Numbered from the stretch's first letter, positions 25,570-35,054 are shown. The stretch is DNA of 64,000 nt from CAIWMF01 sp964402065 (GCA_964402065.1 CAYOAN010000003.1:171738-235737), one strand, 5' to 3'. Numbers and translations: made by a program. The notes: generated by a model from the sequence alone, not told the origin.

Positions 25570-26742
25570 CTATCGCTGCTTTTTTGAAAACTCCACGCTG
25601 GCTTTCTGATAGAGCATTTCAAGCTGATCAGTATTTTTTTGAATATCAAAATGCCTTTCTGCAAATCGTCGCGCACCCTCACTCAGTTTAATTTGTAATA
25701 AAGGATCGTTAAAAACTTTTTCGCAGAGCACCGCCAGCTCTTCAGGTGTTCCAATGCTGTGCGTCAGAGCTTCTTCTCCCTCTTTAACAAATTGTCCAGC
25801 ATTGCAATTTGGAAGGATTGATGGAACTCCCATCGCCATGAACTCAACAGTCTTACAAGGAAACCGCCCTGCCTCAAATGAACTTGGACGACCTGGTTGT
25901 ACAAAAACATCAGCAAGGCTCATCATCATTGGAATTTCTGAACTCGGCACTAAACCGAGATCCAATACAAATTCGAGACTTTCTTTTTTGATACCAGAAA
26001 TATGAGACACTTTTTGTACACCGGTCCGAACCAAACGGCATTGATGTCCTCGCTGATTCAGCAAGAGCACCATATGGCAGAGATCCCTCATGCTAGGCGC
26101 CGTGAATTGATTTATTCCACCACAATAAACAATGAGCTTCTCACCATTATCGAGATGAAATTTTTCTCGCAGCAGGGGTTTTGTAACTTGAGGAACAAAC
26201 TCTTTCAAATCAACACCAGGTAATAACACTTCAAAAGGAAGCCCTGGCGGCAAATCTTTTTTAAGGACAGGGGTAATAATGCCTGCCATATCTGCCATTT
26301 TTAAAAAATCATGTGCTTGAACAGGGTCAGAAAAATAAGGCGGAATTTTTTCCTTATTAAAAAAGGCAAGAATTTTTTGCAATCGTGTTCGTGCTGCTAA
26401 CCACTCGCTCGCAATCCAAACCTCGTCATCCTCGCTATAAACAAAAAGTGGTGTTGGGTACTGCCCTCGATAACTTGAAACAAAATGGCAAACATTCTGC
26501 CTGGGAGTCCAGGCGTGAATGACACTTGCTCTTTGGCCATTTCCAAAACAGTTGTTGGGGTTTTTTAAAACTTCATTCGCTGTAAGAATTTGAAGATATT
26601 TTTCCTTCCAAGGTCCGATTGCCCCATTTAACAATACAGCGGCACAGGAGTGCCCACGCTGCCCCAATTCTTTAGCAAATCGAGAAAGACAGAGAAACGA
26701 ATTTGTTTCTATTCCACCATAGAGAACAAAAAGGATGTTCAT
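25570..26742 (-). CDS. Glycosyltransferase, GT4-like
   Basis: The 390-residue protein has a GT-B build. The N-terminus MNILFVLYGGIETNSFLCLSRFAKELGQRGH fits a donor-independent Rossmann fold. The C-terminal half has FVQPGRPSSFEAGRFPCKTVEFMAMGVPSILP, which is the E-x7-E type nucleotide-sugar site of GT4. The donor could be GDP-heptose or GDP-fucose from the neighbours. It follows the transaldolase gene by 5 bases. Acceptor unknown. Confidence 0.8.
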   Translation of the reverse strand: MNILFVLYGGIETNSFLCLSRFAKELGQRGHSCAAVLLNGAIGPWKEKYLQILTANEVLKNPNNCFGNGQRASVIHAWTPRQNVCHFVSSYRGQYPTPLFVYSEDDEVWIASEWLAARTRLQKILAFFNKEKIPPYFSDPVQAHDFLKMADMAGIITPVLKKDLPPGLPFEVLLPGVDLKEFVPQVTKPLLREKFHLDNGEKLIVYCGGINQFTAPSMRDLCHMVLLLNQRGHQCRLVRTGVQKVSHISGIKKESLEFVLDLGLVPSSEIPMMMSLADVFVQPGRPSSFEAGRFPCKTVEFMAMGVPSILPNCNAGQFVKEGEEALTHSIGTPEELAVLCEKVFNDPLLQIKLSEGARRFAERHFDIQKNTDQLEMLYQKASVEFSKKQR

Positions 26743-26747
26743 CCTTG

Positions 26748-27467
26748 TTACAACGAAAAACCAGATGCCTTCGCATCATTGGAAAACATTTGCACCGTTT
26801 CTAGCGAAAGTTCTGTAAGATCCTTGTCAAGCAGTTGAGCTGCCTTTGCTAAAATATCATGTTGCACCGTGACAATATCACACCCGGCTTCTTCTGCCTG
26901 AATAATGTTCAACACTTCACGCACGGAAGCCCAGAGCAATTTTGCTTGAAACTGATTTTTAAGAATATTTTTTGCCTCTCTCATGATCGGCATCGGATCA
27001 ATACCTGTATCAGCAATGCGCCCCGCAAAAACAGAAACAATCGAAGGCAATTGTGGATTTAAAGCGCCCGCAACTCCTTCCACTTGTGCAACTGTTAACA
27101 AAGCAGTGACATTGAGCTTCACCCCCTCATGGGCTAAATCTCGAATTAAAGGAAGTGATGATTCTCCGTGAGAATTAGTAATTGGAATTTTGACAAAAAC
27201 ATTTTCTCCCCAAGCATGGATTTTTTCAGCCTGTCGTTTCATTTCTGAAAACTCATCCGAAAAAACTTCTAACGAAAGCGGCTTTGCGGTCACCGTCTCT
27301 AAAATATCACGCGCAAAAGCTTCGTAATCTTTAATCCCTGCTTTGCGCATCAGCGTGGGATTTGTCGTCAACCCCTTGATGTAAGGCTCAGTATAAAGCT
27401 CTAAGATTCCCTTTTTATCAGCTCCATCAGCGTAAATATCGATTTTAAGATGATTTAATAGGTTCAT
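26748..27467 (-). CDS. Transaldolase family protein
   Basis: Transaldolases of the short TalC/Fsa group move dihydroxyacetone units between sugar phosphates. This 239-residue protein shows GLTTNPTLMRKAG near residue 32 and a Lys in VFVKIPITN, the Schiff-base lysine, then NVTALLTVAQ and VFAGRIADTGID. It lies within a GDP-heptose set and overlaps the phosphatase gene by 23 bases. One reasonable role is to make sedoheptulose 7-phosphate for GmhA; this is an inference. Confidence 0.85.
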   Translation of the reverse strand: MNLLNHLKIDIYADGADKKGILELYTEPYIKGLTTNPTLMRKAGIKDYEAFARDILETVTAKPLSLEVFSDEFSEMKRQAEKIHAWGENVFVKIPITNSHGESSLPLIRDLAHEGVKLNVTALLTVAQVEGVAGALNPQLPSIVSVFAGRIADTGIDPMPIMREAKNILKNQFQAKLLWASVREVLNIIQAEEAGCDIVTVQHDILAKAAQLLDKDLTELSLETVQMFSNDAKASGFSL

Positions 27468-27999
27468 AGTTTTTTAAAATTACTTTGGCTGCCTCAAGCA
27501 AAGATGCAACCGTAAAGTCAGGATTGTCTTTTAACGATTCTTTATATTGATAGTCGATCAAAATCGTTTTGACGCCAGCGTTTTTACCACAATTAACATC
27601 TCTCCAGCGATCTCCAATCATCCAGGAAGTTTTAAGATCAATATCAAAGAGTGTTGCTGCATCTTCAAGCATTCCAGGCTCTGGCTTGCGCCGTCGATCA
27701 GCTTCTTCTCCTGAAGCATAACAAACTTCAATATGATCTAGTTCAGGCAAAAGATATTTTAATTTTTGATGCATTTCTTCGACAACCGCTTGCGCTTGCG
27801 TTCCTCGCCCCACATCAGGTTGGTTTGTAACAACCACAAGCAAAAAGCCAGCTCTCTTTAACTGGTTGCAAGCTTCTTTGACACCTTCAAGTAATTCAAA
27901 CTCTTCAACTCGTCCGGGTGGATATGGCTTCCCATCACGAATAAGAGAACGATTTAAAGTTCCATCTCGATCTAGAAAAACGGCTGATTTAAATGGCAT
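27445..27999 (-). CDS. gmhB: HAD phosphatase, heptose-1,7-bisphosphate type
   Basis: This protein probably removes the 7-phosphate from D-glycero-manno-heptose 1,7-bisphosphate. I prefer the ATG at 27999 (MPFKSAVFLDRDGT), which puts the catalytic DRDGT at residues 10-14; the frame reaches up to 28050. It has TNQ (motif II) and KPEPGM with a following GDRWRD (motif IV). The usual GmhB zinc loop with three Cys and one His is missing; only VCYASGEEADRRRKPEPG is there. It overlaps the transaldolase gene. Confidence 0.82.
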   Translation of the reverse strand: MPFKSAVFLDRDGTLNRSLIRDGKPYPPGRVEEFELLEGVKEACNQLKRAGFLLVVVTNQPDVGRGTQAQAVVEEMHQKLKYLLPELDHIEVCYASGEEADRRRKPEPGMLEDAATLFDIDLKTSWMIGDRWRDVNCGKNAGVKTILIDYQYKESLKDNPDFTVASLLEAAKVILKNYEPIKSS

Positions 28000-28094
28000 G
28001 GAAATAACCTTTGAGAATCCTTCTGTAAAAACAACTGCTTTCAAAAACATCTCATGTTGATCCTGCTTTCTGCATGGTGCTTTCGTAACGTATG

Positions 28095-28236
28095 CTAGAA
28101 CGTTTTAAAAATATTATAGTCGATGTAGTGCCAGGAACAAGAAACGCAGAAACGCACTGTACATCTTATCCTCGAGGCTTCGAGCACCGGAGTGACACCA
28201 CAATACGCGGCTATAGAATTTTTTAACATGCTCTAG
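28095..28236. repeat. Palindromic element, family B, copy 3
   Basis: A 142-bp copy with ends CTAGAACGTTTTAAAAA and TTTTTTAACATGCTCTAG. The core matches copies 1 and 2 (CGATGTAGTGCCAGGAA, GAGCACCGGAGTGAC, ATACGCGGCTATAGAA). It splits the heptose genes gmhB and gmhA, so the operon carries a large RNA hairpin there. Confidence 0.82.
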
Positions 28237-28271
28237 AAAACGAGGATAACAGTTGTCTCTCAATACAGATT

Positions 28272-28877
28272 TCAGCTGGTTTGAGAGGCACTTTCCCATT
28301 TAGTTTGATTGAGTTTTAGTGATGGATGAGAAACCCAGAGGTGCCACACTACCGCTTGAAAGGCCTCTGCGTGGGGCGTGATAGTTTCAAGATTCACTGT
28401 TGGAACAATGACGCATGCATTGGCAACCGTTGCCGTATACCCTCCATCTTTTCCAAGAATACCAAGCACTCGCGTACCAACTTGCTTAGCAAATTGAACA
28501 GCTCTGACCAAATTGGGAGAAATGTTTTTTTCAAGACTACCTCCTCCCACTGAAAGGACTAACAAGGCGTCTCTTTCACTCATTCTAGAACCACGCAGCC
28601 ATTCAACAAATACCGTTTCCCAACCTTCATCATTTGTGCGTGCTGTTAACTCCGAAACATTGTCTGTTGGCGCATAAACTTCAATCCCTGCAATTTTTCG
28701 AAAATCATTCACCGCATGAGATGCATTAGCAGCACTGCCGCCCACGCCCAACACAAAAAGCCGCCCTCCCCGCTCCCGCAACTCGAGAAGTTCTTGAACA
28801 CAAGCTTCACAATGATCTGCATTAATTTTAGAAAGGATTTCTGCTGCTTCTTGAAGGTGTTTTTTTGTATAGGACAT
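28272..28877 (-). CDS. gmhA: SIS-domain phosphoheptose isomerase
   Basis: GmhA isomerises sedoheptulose 7-phosphate to D-glycero-manno-heptose 7-phosphate. The 201-residue protein has the SIS phosphate-binding GVGGSAANASHAVNDFR (near 43) and a TPHAEAFQAVVWH C-terminal segment with a His suited to catalysis. It belongs to the capsule/O-antigen variant of GmhA rather than the core-LPS one, judging from its neighbours hddC and hddA. Confidence 0.85.
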   Translation of the reverse strand: MSYTKKHLQEAAEILSKINADHCEACVQELLELRERGGRLFVLGVGGSAANASHAVNDFRKIAGIEVYAPTDNVSELTARTNDEGWETVFVEWLRGSRMSERDALLVLSVGGGSLEKNISPNLVRAVQFAKQVGTRVLGILGKDGGYTATVANACVIVPTVNLETITPHAEAFQAVVWHLWVSHPSLKLNQTKWESASQTS

Positions 28878-28886
28878 AAATTTTAA

Positions 28887-29585
28887 TTAGTGCTTAGACA
28901 GGAGATTTTCTAATTCTTGTAAACCTTCACAAGATCCAATTTCATAAAAACGCTGTGTCACTTCATATGCTGCCATTTCCTTCTGAACAACTAGATTTTT
29001 TTGAATTTCAGATAAATCTAAAAACGTGTTGCTTGGATATGTTGCAAAAGCAGTTTTCTTAAAAAGACTCAACCCATAATCGATGTAATGCATCTCTGGG
29101 TGAGGATTTTTTTTATCGTACATAACGAGCTCTCCCCCTTGAAACCAAACATTACTCGCGTCGTAACGACCTTCATTATGATAAATGGTCATCAATCCCT
29201 TTGTTGAAGATGAGGCAAAATAGTTTTCGATGCTACGGTAATTAACAGGCAAGTAACTATCCCCATATAAAACATAAAAATTTTCTCCCAACTTGGGAAG
29301 TGCCTGAACAAGAGCTCCACCAGTACCAAGTAACTTTGGCCCATCAAAAGAATAGTCAATCTCAACCCCCCATGCAGAGCCGTTGCCATAACGTTCGACA
29401 ATCATTTCTCCAAGATGTCCCACACAAAGAACAATTTTGGTTAGACCATTTTCTTTCAGCAATCGGAGCTGATGATTAAAAAAAGGTTCGCCAGCAACCT
29501 CAACCAACAACTTTGGAATTTTTTCAGTGATCGGCCTGAGGCGTGTTGCCAATCCCCCTGCTAAAATGGCAACAGTCCAACTCAT
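28887..29585 (-). CDS. hddC: Heptose-1-phosphate guanylyltransferase-like nucleotidyltransferase
   Basis: HddC makes GDP-D-glycero-alpha-D-manno-heptose from GTP and heptose 1-phosphate. The 232-residue protein shows the nucleotidyltransferase start ILAGGLATRLRPITEKIPK (7-25) and GDSYL as the metal site. Substrate is inferred from the hddA, gmhA and gmhB neighbours. It shares four bases with hddA (ATGA). Confidence 0.82.
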   Translation of the reverse strand: MSWTVAILAGGLATRLRPITEKIPKLLVEVAGEPFFNHQLRLLKENGLTKIVLCVGHLGEMIVERYGNGSAWGVEIDYSFDGPKLLGTGGALVQALPKLGENFYVLYGDSYLPVNYRSIENYFASSSTKGLMTIYHNEGRYDASNVWFQGGELVMYDKKNPHPEMHYIDYGLSLFKKTAFATYPSNTFLDLSEIQKNLVVQKEMAAYEVTQRFYEIGSCEGLQELENLLSKH

Positions 29586-30562
29586 GAGAGAACAATTTTT
29601 GTGCCTTCAAAGTCAAAACCAAATCGAACTTCTTCTAACCCCTCTTTGCTCATTGCATGGCGAAGCTTATTCCGATCACTCGCATAAAACATCAAAAAGC
29701 CGCCGCCACCAGCTCCGACGAGCTTCCCTCCAACGGCTCCATTTTTCATTCCTATTGCATACCAGCGATCAATATTAGGATTTGACATTCCACCAGAGCG
29801 GCGCTTCTTATGCTCCCAATGTTCATGCATTAATTCTCCAAAGCGAATTGTATTACCTGCCTCCAGAGCTTCTTTACTCCGATATCCCAGCTCTTTGACA
29901 AAATGAAGATTATTCAACATTTCCTGGTCGCTTGATTGCGTGCGAACCTGCTGATCGTTTAGGATACCACCTGCGCTTCGTGAATAACCGGTGAAAAAAA
30001 GAAGTATGTTATCTTCCAAATCATACATAGCTTCCATCGAAACTTTAAGCGGCGCTGCCGTTACTCGATCATCTTTGTGGAACGTGAAGCAAGTTAATCC
30101 ACCATAAGCAGCAATATATTGATCTTGCTTTCCAATCGGCTCCCCTAAGCGATTAATCTCAATATCACAGGCCAACTCGGCTAATTCTTGCGGCTGCATC
30201 AAATGCCGTCGATGGGCATAAAGAGCCTTTAATAAGGCTGTCGTAAAACTTCCAGAGGAACCAAGCCCCGTACCTGCTGGAATGTCTGCTAATGTTGTAA
30301 TTTCAATTTGCGGTGTTCTTAATTGCAATAAACTTAAAGCCTCTCTGATAATACGATGCTTTATTTCGTCAACTTCATTGACCTGCTCTAACTCCGAATA
30401 TTTCAAATAGATCCCCTTGGTAAAGGGTCTCATTATTGTTACAAAAACGTATTTATTGATCGCCCCTGCAATGAGGAAACCTTCGTGGTCGCGATAATAA
30501 GAAGGCAGATCAGTGCCGCCTCCTCCAAGAGTAATGCGAAGTGGACTACGTGCAATAATCAT
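29582..30562 (-). CDS. hddA: GHMP kinase, D-glycero-D-manno-heptose 7-phosphate kinase-like
   Basis: HddA phosphorylates heptose 7-phosphate at C1 to give the 1,7-bisphosphate in the GDP-heptose pathway. The 326-residue protein has the N-terminal SPLRITLGGGGTDLPSYY, the ATP loop GTGLGSSGSFTTALLKAL near 100, and the GHMP C-terminal KLVGAGGGGFLMFY. It overlaps the oxidoreductase gene upstream by 17 bases and hddC downstream by four. Confidence 0.9.
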   Translation of the reverse strand: MIIARSPLRITLGGGGTDLPSYYRDHEGFLIAGAINKYVFVTIMRPFTKGIYLKYSELEQVNEVDEIKHRIIREALSLLQLRTPQIEITTLADIPAGTGLGSSGSFTTALLKALYAHRRHLMQPQELAELACDIEINRLGEPIGKQDQYIAAYGGLTCFTFHKDDRVTAAPLKVSMEAMYDLEDNILLFFTGYSRSAGGILNDQQVRTQSSDQEMLNNLHFVKELGYRSKEALEAGNTIRFGELMHEHWEHKKRRSGGMSNPNIDRWYAIGMKNGAVGGKLVGAGGGGFLMFYASDRNKLRHAMSKEGLEEVRFGFDFEGTKIVLS

Positions 30563-31538
30563 AACCAGATTTTTTATAAATAGTACTTACAACTTTGAGA
30601 GCTTCATAAGCGTCTTTTATTCCAATAGAAGGTTCTCGATCCAAACGGATATCATCATAGAATTCAGCTAACTCAAAGCTCCAAGAATCATCTCCCATAG
30701 GATATTCCCAAGTCACCGTTTCAGGCGGCCCCATTTCAGGTAACATTTTATAAAAAGTCAACCGCTCAATTCCATAACTGCCACCCAAACCTGAAATTTC
30801 CAACTTCCCAGTTTTCCCGTAAATTTCCATCGAAAAAAGATTTTTCCATTCTGTACAACTAGCATGAAGAAAAGCCATTTTTTTATCCGCTGTTTTTAGG
30901 AGCAAAAACCCATTGTCATCGACAGGCATATCCCAAAAATAGGTGTGCGCATAGCCATCAACTTCAACAAACTCTCCCATAATCCATCTTGATAGATCAA
31001 TAAGGTGAGAGCCTTGATCTATTAATTCACCACCACCTGAAAGAGTTGGATTAGCACGCCATTCTTTGTCGTATCCCAAACGGCCACCGTGTCCATAACG
31101 AGCGCGAAGAAACATTAACTCTCCTAACTGCTGCTGATCGAGAAGTTGTTTTGCTTGGCGAAATGCACGGTGATACCGATGATTAAATCCCACCCGCACT
31201 TTTACTTTTTTATTTTTTGCAGCCTCAATAAGCGGCTCTAATTCCTTAGGATGACGGGCTGCTGGTTTTTCAACCAAGACATGCTTTCCTGCTTTAATGG
31301 CAGCGTGCGTAATTTCTGCAAGCGCATCATGAAGTGTAGCGATGATAACAATGTCTACTTCAGGTAAAGCTAAAAGATTTTTCCAATCAGTAAAAATTTT
31401 TGCCCCCACAGGACCTCCAAGAGCTTTTGCTCTTCTTTCATCGATATCAGCACAAGCTATCAAGCGCCCTTCTCCTAATGCACGAAATCTTTTTTGTCCA
31501 ATTAGTCCACATCCAATAATGCCAATATTAAAACTCAT
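30546..31538 (-). CDS. Gfo/Idh/MocA-family sugar oxidoreductase
   Basis: The 330-residue protein has an N-terminal NAD site (IGCGLIGQKR), then VLVEKPAARH (the EKP motif with catalytic Lys) and VRVGFNHRYH. The C-terminal alpha/beta domain is intact. The family oxidises or reduces sugar hydroxyls on nucleotide sugars. In this cluster it may act on GDP-heptose or another nucleotide sugar. It overlaps the SDR gene by four bases. Confidence 0.85.
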   Translation of the reverse strand: MSFNIGIIGCGLIGQKRFRALGEGRLIACADIDERRAKALGGPVGAKIFTDWKNLLALPEVDIVIIATLHDALAEITHAAIKAGKHVLVEKPAARHPKELEPLIEAAKNKKVKVRVGFNHRYHRAFRQAKQLLDQQQLGELMFLRARYGHGGRLGYDKEWRANPTLSGGGELIDQGSHLIDLSRWIMGEFVEVDGYAHTYFWDMPVDDNGFLLLKTADKKMAFLHASCTEWKNLFSMEIYGKTGKLEISGLGGSYGIERLTFYKMLPEMGPPETVTWEYPMGDDSWSFELAEFYDDIRLDREPSIGIKDAYEALKVVSTIYKKSGYDYCT

Positions 31539-32377
31539 ATTTTATCCCCCCACGTCATACTCCGGTCTTTTCCTGTAATACGACGCAATGTGTAAAGGTC
31601 TGTTGTTTGTAGCTCCTTTAAGTGTTCTGACCAGCCTTCCCAATTATCCCACTGTGCACTAATCAGTTTTCCCGTAATGCCATTACTTTTTGAGGAAAGC
31701 ATCCATTGCACCAACGCTAACACTGTTGGCATCGTATCAGTCCCTTTTTCTTTTTGTTGTAATGCTGCGTGATATTCTTGAACACCAGCAAAAGCGGCAC
31801 CTTTATTGATAATTTCATCCATCATTGCTGTATTCATGCGTCCTGGAGCAATGGCATTGAGCTCAATAAAATCCTGTTTCCATTCCTCTGCAAGCGTTTC
31901 AACTAGTCTTACAATACCGACCTTAGCAGTTGCATAAGCAGAAAAACAAGTTCTGGGCTGGGTCGCTCCACCTCCTGAAAAACAAATAATTTTTGTAGGA
32001 TTCGCTGTTGCAGTTCGAACGAGCAATTGATGGAAAGCACGCAAAGGGAAAAATGTTGCGTTGAGATTTCTTGTTACTGTCTGACTCCAGTCTTCTGGAT
32101 CCGAATTTGACAAAGGTCCGATAGCCCCTTGAAATCCTGCACAAAGAATCAAAGCATCAATGCTATTCCATGTTTTTTTGATTTCTTCTTGAAGCGTTTT
32201 GACATGCAGCCAGTTTGAAGCATCTGCCTGTGTCGCTAAAAATTTTGTAGCGTATTTTTCTCTCAACTCTAACTGAGCTCTTCGCGCAACTCCCCAAACC
32301 TCGTGCCCTAAAGCAAGCAAGTCTTCAGCAATCGCTCTTCCTATGCCTGTGCTCGATCCAACAATCACAATTTTCAT
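31535..32377 (-). CDS. Short-chain dehydrogenase/reductase
   Basis: I place the start at the internal ATG (32377), which opens directly with MKIVIVGSSTGIGRAI, the NAD(P) site; the frame goes up to 32410. The protein has about 280 residues, an LCAG strand (NNAG equivalent), a Ser in CFSGGG and the catalytic Tyr/Lys pair YATAK. It is probably a ketoreductase for a sugar intermediate. It runs directly into the Gfo/Idh gene. Confidence 0.82.
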   Translation of the reverse strand: MKIVIVGSSTGIGRAIAEDLLALGHEVWGVARRAQLELREKYATKFLATQADASNWLHVKTLQEEIKKTWNSIDALILCAGFQGAIGPLSNSDPEDWSQTVTRNLNATFFPLRAFHQLLVRTATANPTKIICFSGGGATQPRTCFSAYATAKVGIVRLVETLAEEWKQDFIELNAIAPGRMNTAMMDEIINKGAAFAGVQEYHAALQQKEKGTDTMPTVLALVQWMLSSKSNGITGKLISAQWDNWEGWSEHLKELQTTDLYTLRRITGKDRSMTWGDKI

Positions 32378-32385
32378 GAAGAAAT

Positions 32386-33360
32386 TTATGCTCGTGATTG
32401 ATAGACCCACTCATTGGCTTGCAACCATTTTAAAGTAGCCACAATACCCTCTCGAATGGTTAACCGAGGGTTCCACCCGGTTGCAGTAATTTTTTTTGTA
32501 TCTAAAAAAATGAAGGGGTTATCGCCAATCCACCCTTTATTTCCTCCTGTATATTCAAGCCGAGGCGACAAGTTAAGCGCCTCGCAAATAATTTTAATGG
32601 AATCATTCACTTGCACATACTCAGGTGTCCCAAGATTATAAATCTGGACATTGTTTGTAACAGGATGTTCTTGATTAACTTCAATTGCGTGCAGCATCGC
32701 ATCAATGCAATCTCCAATATAAAGATAACTTTTCCGCTGGGTCCCATCGCCTAATACTCGAAGGTAATCAGGATGTTCTAATAGTTGTTTGTAAAAATCA
32801 AAAACATGCCCATGTGTGTAGCGTTCTCCCAAAATTGAAACAAATCGAAAAATGATCCCCTGAAATCCATACCCCTCACCATAAGCTTGAATCAGGCCCT
32901 CGCCTCCGAGCTTAGAGGCTCCATATAATGATGTTTGAATGGGAAAGGGCGCATCTTCTGGAGTTGGAATCACCTTCGCCTCTCCATAAACAGAGCCTGT
33001 TGAAGAAAAGGCGATTTTCTTAATTCCATTATTCCTCATCGCTTCTAACACATGGAATGTAGCAATCGTATTTTGTTGCAGATCTTTTTCAGGGTGCTCT
33101 GTTCCAAAACGAACGTCCGCATTAGCAGCCAAATGAAAAACAAAATCACAACCTTCCATTGCTTTTGTCAACGCAGGCAAATCAAGATTGTTGCCACGAA
33201 TTAAAGTAAAATTAGGATTTTTGAGAGCTTGTGTTAAAAATCGCTCTTGTCCTGTTGAAAAGTTGTCCCAAGCAATCACTTTTTTCCCAAGCGTTAATAA
33301 GCGATCAACGAGATTTGATCCGATAAAACCGGCAGCTCCAGTAATAAAAACATCATTCAT
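32386..33360 (-). CDS. NAD-dependent sugar epimerase/dehydratase
   Basis: The extended SDR of 324 residues has TGAAGFIGSNLVDR (8-21), a STGSVYGE Ser/Thr segment and YGASK as the Tyr/Lys pair. It resembles the UDP-glucose/GlcNAc 4-epimerase group (WbpP/GalE-like). Its substrate cannot be read from sequence. It overlaps the methyltransferase gene by four bases. Confidence 0.88.
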   Translation of the reverse strand: MNDVFITGAAGFIGSNLVDRLLTLGKKVIAWDNFSTGQERFLTQALKNPNFTLIRGNNLDLPALTKAMEGCDFVFHLAANADVRFGTEHPEKDLQQNTIATFHVLEAMRNNGIKKIAFSSTGSVYGEAKVIPTPEDAPFPIQTSLYGASKLGGEGLIQAYGEGYGFQGIIFRFVSILGERYTHGHVFDFYKQLLEHPDYLRVLGDGTQRKSYLYIGDCIDAMLHAIEVNQEHPVTNNVQIYNLGTPEYVQVNDSIKIICEALNLSPRLEYTGGNKGWIGDNPFIFLDTKKITATGWNPRLTIREGIVATLKWLQANEWVYQSRA

Positions 33361-34061
33361 AATTTTTTCTTAGTAAAAATAAATTTCCCAATTTGAACAG
33401 GAGAAAAACAACCCTTTACACGAATTCCAAATTGTAAAATATCACCTATTTTAGGAATCCAGCAAAATTCTTCTAATTGTAAGCCCGCTTTTTCTGCTGC
33501 TTCTATTATGTCGCTGTAATGAAATTGAAAAGTAGGGGGATGCTTCAATGGCCAGATTGCAAGCAGCAATCGAAAAACAGGCTTATAAAACCATAAAAAC
33601 CATTTCGGAACTGTACTTTCTAATAAAATAAATTTTCCATTCTCTGCCATCACTTGGCTTACTTGTTCCATGATTTTATTGAGATTTTCATAAGTCGCCG
33701 CCACAGTGCCCCCAACAACATGATGCAATGTATTAATTTCAATAATCGTATCAAAACGTTTATTGGCTTTTATATCTAGAGCACTCATTTGCAGCCATTC
33801 CACAGAAGGGTAACGCTCTTTAAAATCTTCCTCCATAAAAATATCGATGGCCGTTACTTGAGCAATATGCTCTATGGGATAAATAAAGACTCCTCCATTA
33901 CCGATATCTAAAAGAACGTTAGCGTCCTTTGTCTCATGCGCTGCACTCTTAGCAAGATATTGATAGTGCACTAAGCCTTTTTGGATCGACTTATAAGAAT
34001 CATTATCTTTAAAGAACTGCTGATTTAAGGACTCAGCTAAATCGTGTTGCTTGATATGCAT
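33357..34061 (-). CDS. SAM-dependent methyltransferase
   Basis: The 234-residue protein has motif I LLDIGNGGVF (near 52), an Asp after a strand in VTAIDIF and an NTLHHV segment, which fits class I methyltransferases. Position within an ABC-exported O-antigen locus makes a sugar-capping methylation possible; such caps are read by the C-terminal domain of Wzt. This role is an inference. Confidence 0.72.
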   Translation of the reverse strand: MHIKQHDLAESLNQQFFKDNDSYKSIQKGLVHYQYLAKSAAHETKDANVLLDIGNGGVFIYPIEHIAQVTAIDIFMEEDFKERYPSVEWLQMSALDIKANKRFDTIIEINTLHHVVGGTVAATYENLNKIMEQVSQVMAENGKFILLESTVPKWFLWFYKPVFRLLLAIWPLKHPPTFQFHYSDIIEAAEKAGLQLEEFCWIPKIGDILQFGIRVKGCFSPVQIGKFIFTKKKL

Positions 34062-34105
34062 TACTTGTAAAACTAAGGATTAGGCTAGGGCGGAGTTTAA
34101 TTAGT

Positions 34106-35041
34106 TTAAAGGCCAATTTTTTTATCAATAATAAACTTTGGCCTTCCTCGTACCTCTTCGTAGATCCTTCCGATATACTCCCCTAAAATGCCGATGCTGA
34201 TTAATTGCACTCCTCCTAAAAAGGAAACTAAAATTACCAATGTTGGATTCCCCCAAAGAATTTGCCATCCCATTAATTTATAGAACAAATAGATGAGCAT
34301 AAGTAAAAATGAAGCTACTGCGATAACAAACCCAAATTGTGTTGCCAGAGTCAGTGCATAGGTAGAAAAACAAAATACGCCATTGAACCCAATCTTCAAT
34401 GACCCTAAAAACCGATTATAGTGTGTCGTCCCAAATTGGCGAGGCGGTCGATTAAAAGGAATGACGCATTGCTTAAACCCGACTACAGCAACCATTCCTC
34501 GTAAAAATCCATGACATTCTTTAAGGCGTACAACTTCATTAACAACCCGACGTGAAAGCAGCCTGAAATCTCCTGTATTTGGAGGAATAGGAACATTAGC
34601 AATTTTATTGATAATTTTATACCCTACCGAAGCCACGACTTTTTTAATCCACGGTTCTCCTGTCCTACGTTGTCGCTGCGGAATAACTACATCGTATCCT
34701 TCTTTCCATTTCTCAATCATTGTCACGATGAGCTCTGGCGGGTCTTGCATGTCAACATCCATGATAATCACAGCATCACCAGAAGCATATTGTAAGCCGG
34801 CCAAAGTCGCCATGGGTTGCCCTACTCGTCGAGAAAATGTAAGACATTTAATTCGAGAGTTTTTTTGATACTGTTCCGCAATAACCTCTTCAGTACGATC
34901 AGGTGAAGGATCTAGACAAAAAATAATTTCATATGCTGAATCCTGTTGCTCGAGAACGGGCAAAACATGATTTAAAAATTCAGGAACATTTTTTTCTTCC
35001 TTATAAACGGGAACGATAATGGAAAGTTGTGAAGTGATCAT
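34106..35041 (-). CDS. GT2 polyprenyl-phosphate glycosyltransferase (DPM1/ArnC-like)
   Basis: The 311-residue protein has an N-terminal GT2 domain (IIVPVYKEEKNV, then MDVDMQDPPEL with the metal-binding Asp) followed by two C-terminal membrane helices (about 228-295). This is the build of enzymes that load a sugar onto undecaprenyl phosphate. The product would feed a GT39 or GT-C enzyme such as those at 45.6 or 50 kb. Confidence 0.88.
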   Translation of the reverse strand: MITSQLSIIVPVYKEEKNVPEFLNHVLPVLEQQDSAYEIIFCLDPSPDRTEEVIAEQYQKNSRIKCLTFSRRVGQPMATLAGLQYASGDAVIIMDVDMQDPPELIVTMIEKWKEGYDVVIPQRQRRTGEPWIKKVVASVGYKIINKIANVPIPPNTGDFRLLSRRVVNEVVRLKECHGFLRGMVAVVGFKQCVIPFNRPPRQFGTTHYNRFLGSLKIGFNGVFCFSTYALTLATQFGFVIAVASFLLMLIYLFYKLMGWQILWGNPTLVILVSFLGGVQLISIGILGEYIGRIYEEVRGRPKFIIDKKIGL

Positions 35042-35054
35042 AAAAATGAAAAAT

